The notes under the pieces are model-generated. The model was not told the DNA's origin. It did not search any database and worked only from the letters and a program-made list of their open reading frames with translations. A DNA stretch of 64,000 nucleotides from Sipunculus nudus (Eukaryota > Annelida > Sipuncula > Golfingiida > Sipunculidae): contig CM049313.1 of assembly GCA_026874595.1 (NCBI GenBank), forward strand, positions 71,604,659 to 71,668,658, given 5' to 3'. Below are positions 36,643 to 55,021 of the stretch, piece by piece. Made by a program: the position numbers and the translations under genes. The stretch's first letter is position 1. Each line of letters starts with the position of its first letter.

Positions 36643-36837
36643 ATGATCTTCGGCTGTATTTTTTGGTCAGCAGGTCACTTAATGATTGTAGTGGTGTCTG
36701 TTGCCATAAAAGATTCGTCTTTCTGGTCTTGGGCCAAGGGCCTGTCATCTCAACTTCAGCCAGATGTTGCAACCGTCACACCTGCTCAGTGGCGAGAACC
36801 TATACAGTATACAGTTGGTGTAAATAAAACAAATTGA
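36643..36837 (+). CDS. Candidate small ORF, 64 aa, unknown function
   Basis: I do not recognise this protein. It has a hydrophobic N-terminal segment (MIFGCIFWSAGHLMIVVVSV) and a polar, Trp-containing remainder (DSSFWSWAKGL, AQWREPIQYTVG) ending NKTN-stop. Codon use is more balanced (ttc, ggc, gcc, aag, ctg, gtc) than expected from the AT-rich surroundings, and there are four Trp codons, both of which favour real coding. A TATA-like TTTATATG lies about 100 bp upstream (near 36539) in a less AT-rich block, and an AATAAA overlaps the last codons. It might be a small membrane or secreted peptide, an exon of a longer gene, or chance. No splice sites were convincing. Confidence 0.25.
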   Translation: MIFGCIFWSAGHLMIVVVSVAIKDSSFWSWAKGLSSQLQPDVATVTPAQWREPIQYTVGVNKTN

Positions 36838-36839
36838 TT

Positions 36840-37548
36840 TATCAATTCTTTTCGAAGCCTTGGACGAATAACAAAAATTGATCATGTATGTAGTAAAAGC
36901 ATGGATGCCTTCAATGAAAACGGATGCGTAATGCTATGTGTGTTTTTTTTTCGGTGCTTTGTCACGGGTTTAGCTTAGGAATATATTTTCTGTTAATATC
37001 ACCTATAAGGTAATACCACTCTGCAAAACACTTTGCAAAGGTCATCGATTCTCTGTTCTGAAAATACTCGAACTCGTATCACATCCAGGTAAATCATATA
37101 AAATAGCTTTGAAAAAGAGCGCCTGGAAACTTTGTTTTGTCCGCAGAAAAACAGGAGATATTTACAATGTAAACAACAGGCTAAAGGCCGACTTAAAATC
37201 AAGGGGCTGAGAAACAGTGGTCGACCTGGCCTGTAAGTGCTGCTGACAGATTTGGTCTACGATACCTGAGTTCAGACCTTTTCCATCGTGTTGGATGAAG
37301 TGTTTTTTGAAGTCCTTTTACGTGTAATCTGAAAACCTATGCTCTTCCATAAACGAGACTGTAACACTGTCATGAAATTTCAATAGTACCTGTGTGTGTT
37401 TCTGAGTGTGTAAGTTCATGTAAGGCTTGCTTAACGTTCTGATGTGAATTTTGACACATCTTGCGGATGCCCCCTTGATGCCACTGAGCCGGAACAACAG
37501 GTGGTTATCATTAACCATTACTAGAAGCTTTACAAATCTTTTTTTTTT
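36840..37548. other. Unassigned DNA, no gene recognised
   Basis: Nothing beyond short chance frames on the minus strand; no repeat recognised. Confidence 0.4.
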
Positions 37549-37549
37549 C

Positions 37550-37800
37550 TGGAGGTAATCGCTCGATAATTAATGCTTGAGTATCTACTCTTGCGGGTTC
37601 TGGGTGTGTGTCCTCTCGAAAACTGGGTCATAACACCGAGGAACCCCCGAAAGGCGCACTCGTTTTGAGTGAAACGCGATTGTCGTGCAGTCATTAAACC
37701 TGTAGAGCGCCCACCTTAGTGGGGAACGTCTGGGCTGAGATTCGATCACACAATCTCCCGGCCTTGAGCCTTGTGGTCTACAACACAGCCGGTATGAACG
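37550..37800 (-). mobile_element. SINE family A, internally deleted and diverged copy
   Basis: On the plus strand it has the tail-side words 'ggaggtaatcgc' and 'taatgctt', then jumps to 'tgcgggttctgggtgtgtgt', 'cataacaccgaggaaccccc' and 'ggcgcactcgtt', and ends with 'ctgagattcgatcacacaat' and 'ctcccggccttgagcc' from the tRNA-like head. The part between tail and body (about 60-80 bp in other copies) is missing. Confidence 0.75.
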
Positions 37801-38235
37801 AATAGGTTTATAGAGAGCTGGTTTAGGGACTGAATGTTGCATATTTCAATACTGAGCATTTCCCACACACTTTTAAAATGTGTTTCACTTACATGATATA
37901 AAGATAACTTGTGCTAGAACTCCCTCCCTAAAAAAGTCAGCAAAGAATGACAAATTATGCTTTTCAAGAAATCATTCACAACGTTTTTAAAAAATACGTG
38001 CGGCATATATAGAGAGTACGAATTTTCAGAGAGAAAGTTTCTTTTTTTCCGAAAAAATAAACAAAAAACCTTTGTCCCCGTTCAGAGGCCACCCGTTCGT
38101 ATGCATTTGTTGTGCCACTACCCAGACTACTGAAGCGTCACATTGTTTATATATAAAAAATGAAAAAACAATAATGATCAGGGGATTCTGGCGGAGATCC
38201 CTGGAAATAGGGAATCCCCCAAAGGTATGTGTGAA

Positions 38236-38238
<3 letters not shown>

Positions 38239-38289
<51 letters not shown>
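38239..38289. repeat. (CT)n microsatellite
   Basis: About 25 CT units; creates accidental Ser-Leu and Arg-Glu frames on the two strands. Confidence 0.95.
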
Positions 38290-38293
<4 letters not shown>

Positions 38294-38989
38294 AATGACA
38301 TAAATACATTTATAGCCGTACCAGTAGAGGGTATGTTGTCTCCCGTGCGGTATTTTTGGGTCCTTAAGTCTCACAGTATATACGGGCTTCGGGATTTGTG
38401 GAAATAACATTTACTGTATATATCTTGCGTGTGTGAAAGGCAAGCAAATAGAGAGATGGTACAGTTCCTCTCGTGGACTAACCGGTATCTCCCCAACAGA
38501 ATGAAAAGCTGCTGCACAGTGATATTTTTCATGTGATGGTTACCAAAAAAAATCGTGTTGAGCAGCATACAGATATTGTTTTTAGAGCAGTAGCTTATCC
38601 ATATTCATCCCGTGACATAAACTGTCCCATGCGTAAAACCGGATGTATAATCTTCCGTTCTATTTGTAAGCCCTTCTTGAAATAATACATTTCTTGTCAT
38701 GAGCATTAGCCAGGATGACTGCCGCTTCCTTTGTAAAGAAACATTTTATTGAACTGATCAGGGGCGTAGCCAGATGACTGCCATTATCCCCCCACCCCCA
38801 CCCCAAGTTGATCGTAATAATTGACACTATTTCACCCATTCCTATCTTTCATTTATGCTGTAACAACGGTTTCTCTTGTATTTGGTATTTAAAATGTTAC
38901 AAGAATATTGAAATTCTAAGCTGCCCCCTTGCAAAATCTAAATTTTTCTTGGTTTAAGTCTATATAGTCTCATAACTGTAACCTACACA

Positions 38990-45740
<6,751 letters not shown>

Positions 45741-45749
45741 AAGCTCATG

Positions 45750-45830
45750 TCGAGCGTGGTTCCGTAATAATTAAGGCGTTGGACTTGCGACCGCAATATT
45801 GTGGGTTCGCGTTCCGTTCAGACCACCGTC
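45750..45830 (+). mobile_element. tRNA-like SINE fragment (third type)
   Basis: The phrase 'taaggcgttggacttgcgac' followed about 20 nt later by a B-box-like GGGTTCGCGTTCC has the spacing of a tRNA-derived head and does not match families A or B. Only one copy is seen here, so this is tentative. Confidence 0.45.
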
Positions 45831-45870
45831 TACGCTAAGACTCCTGGCCAAAGTGTATACCACAAGGTTA

Positions 45871-46066
45871 CGCTCCAGGGGCGGATCCGGGATTAAGAAA
45901 AAAAGCGGGCAGGTGCTACTAGGTTTAAAAAGCCTAAAAAAGTGGCCAGGTCCGGAAAAGGGGGGGTCATGGCCGCTAAAACTAGTCTAAATCCCTTATT
46001 AAAAGATTGCGGCTGCTGAGGGGGGGGGGGGGAACCTGGAACTCCCCCAGATTCGCTCCTGCGCTC
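45871..46066 (+). mobile_element. MITE with 16-bp inverted ends and 5-bp target duplication
   Basis: The element at 45876-46061 starts CAGGGGCGGATCCGGG and ends CCCCAGATTCGCTCCTG, so its reverse-complement end CAGGAGCGAATCTGGG matches with three mismatches. CGCTC lies directly outside each end (45871-45875 and 46062-46066). It includes a 13-nt G tract (46020-46032). No coding frame. The CAGGGGC terminus recalls hAT elements, but hAT makes 8-bp duplications, so the superfamily is open. Confidence 0.75.
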
Positions 46067-47100
46067 TCTCGACCCAAATGTGAATGGGTACTGGTCATAG
46101 GCGGCACGCAAATGCTTACCAAATAACCTTCTAGCGCCTGTTATGGCTGCCTGGGTTGATGTTCCTAAGGGAAACCTTTTAAAGCTACAAAAAAGTACAG
46201 TCCCCAGAGACCAAAAGGCAGAGTGTTAAAGACGACTAAGACTGACATCGTCGGTAATGTCATACTATATGTAAAGCCCCATCCCTTCATGTGTTAGCGA
46301 TAAATGCCACCGAATGATCGTATTTGAACTTAAAACACAAAATGGTCCACTAAAGTGTTTATATACTATGACTACTATAATGATAGCAATCGCCTGTTCC
46401 TTCATGGTGGTAGCTATCTTTACAGCCATTTTTAATGTTTCAGTACGCCTATTACCTTTTAACGTAAAAAGGTCCATTCAGGGTCCTATGATAACAACAA
46501 CTGTCTTCCAAAACAGCATTATTATAAACAAATGTCCGTTATTCATTGAGCTTTTATCCAGGATTTTACAAAATGCGGCCATAATTCAAAATGTGTTAAA
46601 GGCACTTTGGAGAACACACAAAAATCACCCCTTAACTCCATTTCTATATTTTTATTCAGAGTAGTAAAACATTTCCGTGTTAAAAACCTTTAAAGTTGTA
46701 TTTCATGCAATTAGTTGTAAGAAATCATGGACATAATTATAACGTGGCTTGTATATGTGTCACTTGTCACAAACATATAACCCTAGAGTCTAAGGTTACC
46801 GAATATATACCTTGGTTTTATTAATGGGGAAACACAAAACCGATTCAGGGTCAATTATTTGGTTTAAATGGCATTGAGAATGACCTTTAAAGTTAAGAAG
46901 TGTCTACAAAGGTGAAAATAGACCTTGGCTGACCCATTTACTGTTTGACCATGGAAATGAAGTTGAAATTTACAATCTTAGGTGGCATCCATCCACACTC
47001 TTTTCTTCACTCTGTGACGTATTGATTTAGCATGGATAATTGCTATTTACTAACAATGCCCTTTAAAGTGGAAAAAAAATCAACTTTGGCTGGCCACTAT
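46067..47100. other. Unassigned DNA with a long chance-like ORF
   Basis: A plus frame at 46314-46664 is open for 116 codons and has one hydrophobic stretch (MIAIACSFMVVAIFTAIF), but the rest shows no motif and base use is the same as in the flanks. I do not call it a gene. Confidence 0.35.
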
Positions 47101-47338
47101 GAACCCGCTGATGACAGCGAGATATAGTTTGTGCCTCAGTATATGTAACAGGCCTTCTGAACCCGCTGATGACAGCGAGATATAGTTTGTGCCTCAGTAT
47201 AAGGTGACAGACCTTCTGAACCCGCTGATGTCAGTGAGATGTTTTTTTTTATTCCTCAGTATATGTTACAGGACTATGTACCCGACGATGTTAGCGAGAT
47301 GCACTTTGCGCCTCAGTTTATGTGACAGGCCTTGTGAT
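47101..47338 (+). repeat. Tandem repeat, four units of 58-61 bp
   Basis: Units start at 47101, 47159, 47218 and 47280, each with ACCCGCTGATG..AGCGAGAT, GCCTCAGT and a GTNACAGGCCTTCT end. Units 1 and 2 are nearly identical; units 3 and 4 are progressively diverged. Confidence 0.9.
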
Positions 47339-48306
47339 TGATGACATCGAGTTATGTACTTTCTTATACATATAACTAATATACGGCACGCCGATGAGGC
47401 TTATTTAAAATTTTTCCATATACCCGGAGGAGTTGGCATTTCTCAAAACTACACTCCAAGATGAGCATATAGCTAAATAAAAAAACAAATCTCTGGATGT
47501 TTATAAACGAGTGTTCAGAAACCTTGGATCTGTGGAGTGTTTTTCCTATCATCCACATCAGGTTAAGATATTAGCGCAGGTATAAGTGCCTGCAGCTGAC
47601 GACTTGTGACTCACCCGAAAACCTGAAAACCTTTTCTATTTGCTATTTGTACTTACCTGTCAGCTAGTTGAATTGTACGTAATACTATAAAACAGACCCA
47701 CTTTGTTATACCTACCGCAGACGTTTCCCATTTGTTTTTTTATATTTACCTACAGTTTCGTGTCTAACATATATAATATATTATATATAATATATAAACC
47801 TACCTAGCCCGTTGTGATTAACCGTAGACAACCTCTTCACGGGAAACATATTCGTTATTATAAAGTATGTAATTGCCATTGTATTGCAAACTGGGTATAT
47901 TATAACTACCTGTAGACCTACCTCATTACGGGAAAATCATTTGTATAAAATGAGTATGTATATTAGCATGGCATCGATAATTTGATATTTAAATATGTTG
48001 CATTGTATTGATAATTATTGCAATTTAAATGTTGAAGGATGTATTGAAGGGTATCAAATGTTTTGTGCTTAACACGTGTAATGAAAGACCTTTTTAGTAT
48101 CGATATGTATTTAGTTATGTATTTAATGGACAGTTTGCCATGTCGAGACGCGAGTGCTACACAGCATTTATATTGTTGTACTAATTGTCACTTCTACAGG
48201 CATTAAACGTGGTCAACCACTGTGTTCAGGTCTTGGAGCTCGCCATTTCCCGTACCCGCTCACAGGCTTGGGAAAGCTTTTCGCCAACCAACCCACGCCC
48301 GTTGAC

Positions 48307-48360
<54 letters not shown>

Positions 48361-50380
48361 CGTTGTTATGTTCCTTTATCCTCGACAATTTTTATGAACG
48401 ATTAAACGAATTGAGGATTGAGAACCAAACAAATGGTATCACATGCACTGGCCATTACAGGCATACACGTCATTCATTTTATTCCACCAGTATCATTACG
48501 AAGAATAAACACGTCATTTAATTATTCGCATTTTCTGTGAGAATTCTCGTATATTTCTTGATAATTGCCCAACAGATGTATTTCTTTCAGCAAAAAGCGA
48601 CATTTAGCGGGAATATTGTAAAAGAATTAACCTCAATGAAGGACTTTTGATAACTCTACCAGACACAGCTAATGTACTCACATGATGCCCAAACACTAGG
48701 TCGACGCTGAGTGTAGATAGGTCAGTGCAAACGAAGATTCTATCATTATGTCCTTACATGTAAAAAAAATACCGACAGGCTATATCAATATAGGAGAATG
48801 TCTTTTTATGTTTACTGACAACTGCTTGTACCAATATAGTATGTTAATGAAGTATAGAAGTGCCTGTAATCAAATAAGGTGCTGTACAATATATGCCATG
48901 AAATACTCGTGCTTTTTTTTAAAAAAATCGGATGTCACGTCAAGACATGACATTTGAATAAGGGTATATGGCCTTTACGACTATACGCCATGGGCATGGC
49001 GGAGGTAACTGATCTTGTGTAGCTCATGTAACATCGTTAAAATGCAGGTAATTGTAATGACTCTCCTGATCTCGATACAGGATGAATATTCATAACTATC
49101 CAAGATTTATTTAGATGGATCTGTATACGATGTAGATCTTAATATATATCATTATTATTTGCATCGACTCTGACTTCATTTAAATGATCATAAATCAGCT
49201 GATCTCGATCTAAGACCGCTTAAAGAATATATCATTGTAAGCCTTGTAAAGCCTTGCACATGACAGAATATATATCAATATAGAGTTATGTTCAAATAGA
49301 AAAAAGTTTCTTTTTCAAAATATAAATATATTTTTTAACTGCGATATTCTTAACATCTAGTATCACCTGTATAGTTTACGGTAGTTTCATGAATATACAT
49401 GTGAATATCTCCAGATGATTTCTTTTTATCTTCATCTATCACTGTACGCCTGTCAAGCAAAAAATATGCAAATTTTGATTAAATTCATACATGTATAAAA
49501 CTTAGTTTTTTTCGTTTCCGAGAGTCAAAATGTTAAAATTCTAAAACATAAGATGAAGTGTCGGGCATTTTCATCCTTACACCTTATTTCACCTATGTAT
49601 ATACACTGTGCTCTCAAGATTGATATTTGTAACTATAACTCATTCAGCAACATATTTCTTTGTATATTAATCAAACATTTAACGATATATATATAGGGAA
49701 AGGTTTTCTTGTGCTCAGAAACCAAAACTTATCACGCTGATTTATACAGGACTTAATTATTGCCCTTTTAGCATCTACTTTTTAACACTTTTTAGAACAA
49801 GACGTTACCCAGAATTTCATTACTCCATGGTTTTTATTTCTATCCAAACGTATAACATCGTATTCTATTTCATTCGCTTTCTGAAACAATCCTTGTGAAA
49901 TAAGTTTTGTACGCTTGTTATCAATATCTAACTTTACAAGTAATCCTCATTTGTAACAGAGTGCTATAGTTTATGTCCCTCTGTTATATGAACCCCATGG
50001 TACCCTTTTTTTTCTTGGGCTGATTTTGCCTCTTGGCATCTGTACGCATTTCCCTTTACAATACCACCATGCACGTTATTTGTCACAGAACACAGGAACA
50101 TTTAGTATCGACTTCTTCGGTATTGGAACTTTTACTGTTTTTTTTTTTTTTATTTTATTTATGCATATATTTTACCAGGATGGACCATTCAGCATGTTCA
50201 GCTGTTTCGAAGGGGGTCCTGGGAATATCACAGAGAAATATACATTGACAAAGAGATATGCATTACAAACTCATATTAAAATAGTCATGAAAATAAATAA
50301 AATGTTTAAAATAATGATCTACAGATATTTTAAACATAGATTGCTAAATATGCCACAAATGTAAACATATACAATTATAA
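47339..50380. other. Unassigned DNA with a compound microsatellite
   Basis: No gene recognised. A compound (TA)n(TG)n(TA)n tract lies at 48306-48360. A diverged ~97-bp duplication is visible at about 47818-48000 ('accgtagacaacctcttcac' versus 'cctgtagacctacctcatta'). Confidence 0.4.
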
Positions 50381-50399
50381 ATGTCGAATAAATGAAATT

Positions 50400-51010
50400 C
50401 TGAGTTTAAAAACATAGAAATCAACATAGAAGGGATTTTTATAGTTGTTTAAAACGCTTTACATCAGTAGCGTGTCCAACATTATTGGGAAGTTGATCCC
50501 AGTGATGCGGCCCTGCGTAAAGAAAGCTTGGTTTAAATCTGTCAGAGATAAAACGGCTAAGTTAACATTAATAAGATCTTTTCTAACGAGGTAATCGCCT
50601 ATATTTTTAATGCTTAGCTTAGTCCTATGTAGTCCGATTACGGTTTCGGACTACGTGACAGGGGCTTATACTCGTTTAATCCTGATGTCAACCCGGCTCG
50701 GTGTATCACTCCTGCGGGTTCTGGGTGTGTGTCATACCCATTACTGGGTCATAACACCGAGGAACCCCCGAAAGGCGCACTCGTTTGTGAGTGAACCACA
50801 ACTGTTGGGTACAGTCTATGCCTTAAGTTTGCAGAGCGCTCACTCTGAATTGGGGCCGACGTGAAAAATCTCACCGCCTCGGCTGAGATTCGAACTCACG
50901 ATCTCCCGGCTTTGAGACCTGTGGTCTGAGCCACAGAAGCAGGTTACATTAATTAGATCTTTACAACATCCAATACAGAAAATATCTTCAGATATCAAAC
51001 CTGAAAATAC
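50400..51010 (-). mobile_element. LINE C-terminal remnant, split by a SINE
   Basis: On the minus strand, about 50543-50436 reads DRFKPSFLYAGPHHWDQLPN followed by NVGHATDVKRFKQL-stop. The 'FLY.G...WD.LP' pattern is the usual end of reverse-transcriptase ORFs of Jockey/CR1-like LINEs. The SINE at 50583-50945 interrupts it. This is a different copy or family from the 17-20 kb LINE. Confidence 0.65.
50583..50945 (-). mobile_element. SINE family A, near-complete, ~17-bp target duplication
   Basis: The tRNA-like head is near 50945 (B box GTTCGAATC in reverse complement; the A-box region is partly deleted). The body has 'cgggggttcctcggtgtta' and 'caaacgagtgcgcctttcgg', and the tail side ends with 'gaggtaatcgcc' near 50590. 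Flanks are ACATTAATAAGATCTTT (50565-50581) and ACATTAATTAGATCTTT (50946-50962), a 17-bp duplication with one mismatch. Confidence 0.88.
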
Positions 51011-51118
51011 GGTAAACATATATTAGGCCTAACTATAGATCCTTATAATGGTATCCACCTAATGGGTTTGCCTGATAAAGCATCAAATGCTCTGTCATAG
51101 GCGTTGTAGGTTGGGCCG

Positions 51119-51132
51119 TGACGTCATTGCAA
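51119..51132 (+). promoter_or_regulatory. Overlapping CRE and C/EBP-type motifs
   Basis: TGACGTCATTGCAAT combines a perfect palindromic cAMP-response element with a perfect ATTGCAAT C/EBP site, sharing bases. A TATA-like CTAAATAAAA follows about 15-25 bp downstream. This may mark a promoter but no gene is recognised next to it. Confidence 0.35.
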
Positions 51133-51609
51133 TGATATGTAAAATCTAAATAAAACCCGGGGAGTAAGTAAACGTAAGTAGACAGAGAAGATTGAAGAAC
51201 ATTGCGAGTTTGTTAGAAAAAAGTCCATCCCCTGCAAAATCAATGACAATCAGTCATTCGAGAGGTACGTTAAACCAGCGGCTCATTTGTCTATGCTGTG
51301 AAGGAATCTTTCACAATAAAATTCACCGACGACAGTGGAATTTAGAATCAAAGGGGTGTAATTCAACTATTTTATTGTTAACAAAAGGACGACAAAATGG
51401 CCGTACCTTGAGTATTTATTCTCCTCTATTCCTGTCCCGCCATATATAGCCAGTTATGAATTGCTGCTCAGTATCAAAGCACCATCAAAGCATTTAAATG
51501 CCGGTCGTTAATCATCCCGCACGGAAATACTTTACAAATGTTATTGGTGTTTATAAAGGCCACCAGGGTACTTCACGAGTCATCTGTTGGGATTACGTAA
51601 CAAGCCTTT

Positions 51610-51816
51610 CAGGGGTGGATCCAGAATTTAGGAAAAGGAGGGGTCCAACCCAAGAGGACCAATAATAAAAACTAAAATAAAGATCCCCATGTCCGGAAAA
51701 GGGCGGGGGGCAGAACGCAAATATTAGTCTGAACACTTTTGATAGAGGTTACGGCGGCTGAAAAAAAGGGAGCCTGGACCCCTGGACCCCCCTCTCCTCT
51801 GGACCCACTTCCGGGC
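51610..51816 (+). mobile_element. 'CAGGGGYGGATCC' MITE, third copy
   Basis: It starts CAGGGGTGGATCCAGAATTT and ends near CTGGACCCACTTCC, an eroded inverted end. In between are 'aggggtccaaccc', 'agaggaccaataataaaaac', 'gtccggaaaagggcgg', 'attagtctgaac' and 'acggcggctg', matching the copies at 2.87 and 45.88 kb. No clear target duplication. Confidence 0.7.
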
Positions 51817-52386
51817 TTGGCATCTTTACACCATGGTGGTTGCAAATATCGTGACATAAAGACAAAATCTCTATGAGACGCATGTCATTAATCTTAACCA
51901 AGCAAAGTACCCGAGGAAACATCATATCAGGTTCAAACATCCCCAGATTATTCCTATAATCTGAAGCACTCTACATGTTATTTCAGATCTGCTGACGAGT
52001 GATATGAACATATAATAACTAGTGCCATTGACTCCTTAATAGTCATCCTAAAATCGGCGAAATACGACAGTTATTTATGTGCGATAAAACAGAGTAATAT
52101 TATTACCTAATAATGATAAATGTTATTTCCTTTAATGGAAAAGCAATATTGCTATATAGTGCATGTTTATTACCGAATTTACAGAACACCAATGATAAAT
52201 GACTCTTTTTTTTTAGGTTTATGCTGAATTCATAACTTAATTACCCCCTACAAAATTATATGAATCTATTTTGTAAATTATGATAACAGTAGGAAGGAAA
52301 CATGATAAAATACCCTTTTCCCGGACAGTGTAATTGGAGTCTGCATGCAGTGTACGTTAACCCAGGCTTCATGCATAAAGTTTGTG

Positions 52387-52719
52387 TAAGGCCAAAAAAA
52401 ATAAAAGGTACGGTTCTCAGGCACCGCCCTCGTCAATTTTAACCCTCCCCTCCCCCCCCCCCCCCCGCATCAAACATTTTTATTGTGATTTTGTCATTCA
52501 AGATGGTAAAATAATACAATTTCGATACGATTTCCTTTGTTATGTAGTTGCTTTACCTGTTTGACAAGAAGAAACCTGTCATTTACATGCTTTTCCCTGA
52601 TTATATGACATTTGATCGAAACATACAAAAAAGGTCAAAAATAAAATACCGCCCGCCCGCATTGGTTTCTGAAAAAAAAGTGCCTGAGAACCATACCATT
52701 TTATTTTTTTTTTGCCTAA
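52387..52719 (-). mobile_element. Harbinger/Tourist-like MITE (family H), complete, TAA duplication
   Basis: The element at 52390-52716 (327 bp) starts GGCC and ends GCC, with TAA directly outside both ends (52387-52389 and 52717-52719). The inverted ends are about 35 bp: an A/T-rich spacer followed by GGTACGGTTCTCAGGCAC on the left and GGTATGGTTCTCAGGCAC on the right in reverse complement. A 15-nt C tract (52452-52466) sits just inside the left end. No coding frame. TWA duplications with GGC termini are typical of PIF/Harbinger. Confidence 0.82.
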
Positions 52720-53698
52720 CATACAGTCGAAACATTTAGTTATTTACTGATTTTGCATTAACCATTTTTTATCAAATGTGTGTCAAGATGATGGCAGCTC
52801 TGCCGTTACCGAGTTAACCATAGTTTTTTTGTGTATTGATTGGTATGTGTCAGTGCTGCAGTATTATTGGTAATTTGACAAACATGCACTAAAACTTGTT
52901 AAAATGTTGAAATGCACCCAGATCCTGTGGCGATAAATATAACGACATAATATTAACGGTTCCATTTAAACGAAGAAGTATGAAATTAAAATTTAAAGAT
53001 GTTTCATTGGAATCGCAAATATTCGGGGATTTAATTACCTCCTCTGCAGAAACAGTTGCGGTCGGAACTGGCAAAAATTGGTATAAGCGATAAGAAAACG
53101 GGTTTGGGACGTCATGTGTTGTAAGTAACCATTAACTCTTTTATTCCTGGATGTATATTGTTAAAACCTGTTCTCTTTCACACCTAATTTTATCACGTGA
53201 TCTCGTGCCAATTATTCAACGATTTAGTTACAAGAATTAACAATACTCGAAATAAAGTCGGTTTCAATGAAAATCATTTATTTTAAATGATCTCTGATAA
53301 TTAATTTACAAATAAAATATTCATTTATTCAATTATTATTCTAAAAATCATATGACTGAGACTTAGCTTATCAATTTATACCTTCGGTTATTCTGCTGTG
53401 GTAACTGTAATGTTGGTATGATTTCTTAAATCATTTTTTTTATATGGACGCCATTGGTAACTTTTATGTTACTGTGCATACATACAGCACATTCCAGGCC
53501 ATCATTTTCGGAAGTAATGGGAGAAAGGATAGTTAGAATCATTTGCATTTGCATAACATCAATTTAATTGAGTATAACAACTTGACGAACAGTTATAAAC
53601 CTTAACATACTGGTACTTAAGTGCTGGAGAATGAACCTGTTGTGCAAGCTGTTGGTATCTGCGTGCCTAGTTATCATGTGACTTGTTTGATAAGTGTG

Positions 53699-53706
53699 GA
53701 TATATA
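53699..53706 (+). promoter_or_regulatory. TATA box (ATATATAAG) of a candidate host promoter
   Basis: GGATATATAAGAGACC precedes an initiator-like TTTCACATC (53719-53727) at the usual 25-30 bp distance. Unlike the other TA-rich stretches, it is a single box in mixed sequence and is followed by a short exon-like segment. Confidence 0.4.
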
Positions 53707-53722
53707 AGAGACCAATTATTTC

Positions 53723-53778
53723 ACATCAAGCATCATCACTATCTAAATATCATTCATCGCGACAGGACACAAATCAAG
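53723..53778 (+). other. Candidate non-coding first exon
   Basis: The segment runs from a predicted start near 53723 to CAAATCAAG|GTAAGG, a good splice donor. It contains no ATG, so it would be pure 5' leader, and no stop in the frame that continues into the exon-like block at 57246. TATA box, initiator and donor in the right order and spacing support a real transcript start, but this rests on short motifs only. Confidence 0.35.
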
Positions 53779-55021
53779 GTAAGGTGTTTAATTAAGGAAT
53801 TGATAACGGGCAGGGGTAAGGTAAAGGGAAGGTATGCTTACTGACTAATGTTGATGGTTAACGTCGAAACCCCTGTGTTGAATTAACTCACGATAAAAGT
53901 TGTGTATACAGTAAAACTTTAATTAGATAAAACCCTTCTGTCATTATAAATAGTTGCCGTCTCTATCGATTTGTCTCTCACCGAATTCAAAATACTAATA
54001 AGTCATTTTTTTTAACTTAGCATTACCAATATTTATAAAATATAACTTGGGGGGATAATTGGTGCATTCGTGAGATCGTAAAAAATTAAAAGAGACACTC
54101 AGAAATAATAATCAGTATAATTCATCCAAACTCTTAATATATTTTTACAACAGTATAAACTGTCAATGTATATATGTTTCCTATATACGATTTTTTACAA
54201 ATGTAATTGAACACTATTTCGACATTTACAAAACCTTTTTGGACGAAGTAGCGACACAAGTAAAGAATACAAAATATATTCTTCGTTGTCTATGGTAACA
54301 GGACGCAGAAATTGTTCTTTTCAATGACATCCAAGTGCTACTGATGTAACCGATTGCTGGGAGACAACCTGGGAGATTCAATGAAGCTCATCGGACTGCA
54401 CTGAGCAGTTGGTCTAGTTCCGTGTCCTTTATAATTAACTGAACACTTGTGGTCTCTCCACGCGAGGTTTCCATCCACAGTATACCACCATTTGTATGCA
54501 TAAATGTTTATTACGTACATATAACTGATACAATATTATTAACCTTAGTCGGTCATGATTTAATAAAGAGGTTATTAAATTCTAGCCTGAATACCAAACA
54601 CCTCTGATGTCATCGACAGAATATACACATATGCACATACACACCTTGTGGTTAAATTAAAATTCTAAAAATACTTTGCGGGGCATTTGTTTTTATCCTA
54701 TTTAGTTTGGCAAATCATTGCAAACAGTCATATGAGTGTGCCACCAGAGACTATAGGTTTCTGAATTATCAAACTGTTGATGTCTTTTCAGGACAGCCAA
54801 GGTCACAAACAAATGAGTGAAAATATATGATTCCGGATATTTAACTTGTGTTAGACACCGCAATAATTTAAACCAGAGTCCCTCACGAAACCTATTGATT
54901 GAAACCATGATAGGCCACTTATCATGAAGGATTACAAAATAATTATACATAAAACAGTATAAAAAAACACAAAAGTACATTCCTTGTTATAAAAATATAT
55001 TCCGTGGATAAACTTCATGTC

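Noticed and set aside
38026-38407. Frames with Arg-Glu or Ser-Leu repeats
   Set aside because: Produced by the (CT)n microsatellite at 38239-38289.
46314-46664. 116-codon plus frame as a membrane protein gene
   Set aside because: Only one hydrophobic stretch, no recognised motif, base use same as flanks, no promoter or splice support.
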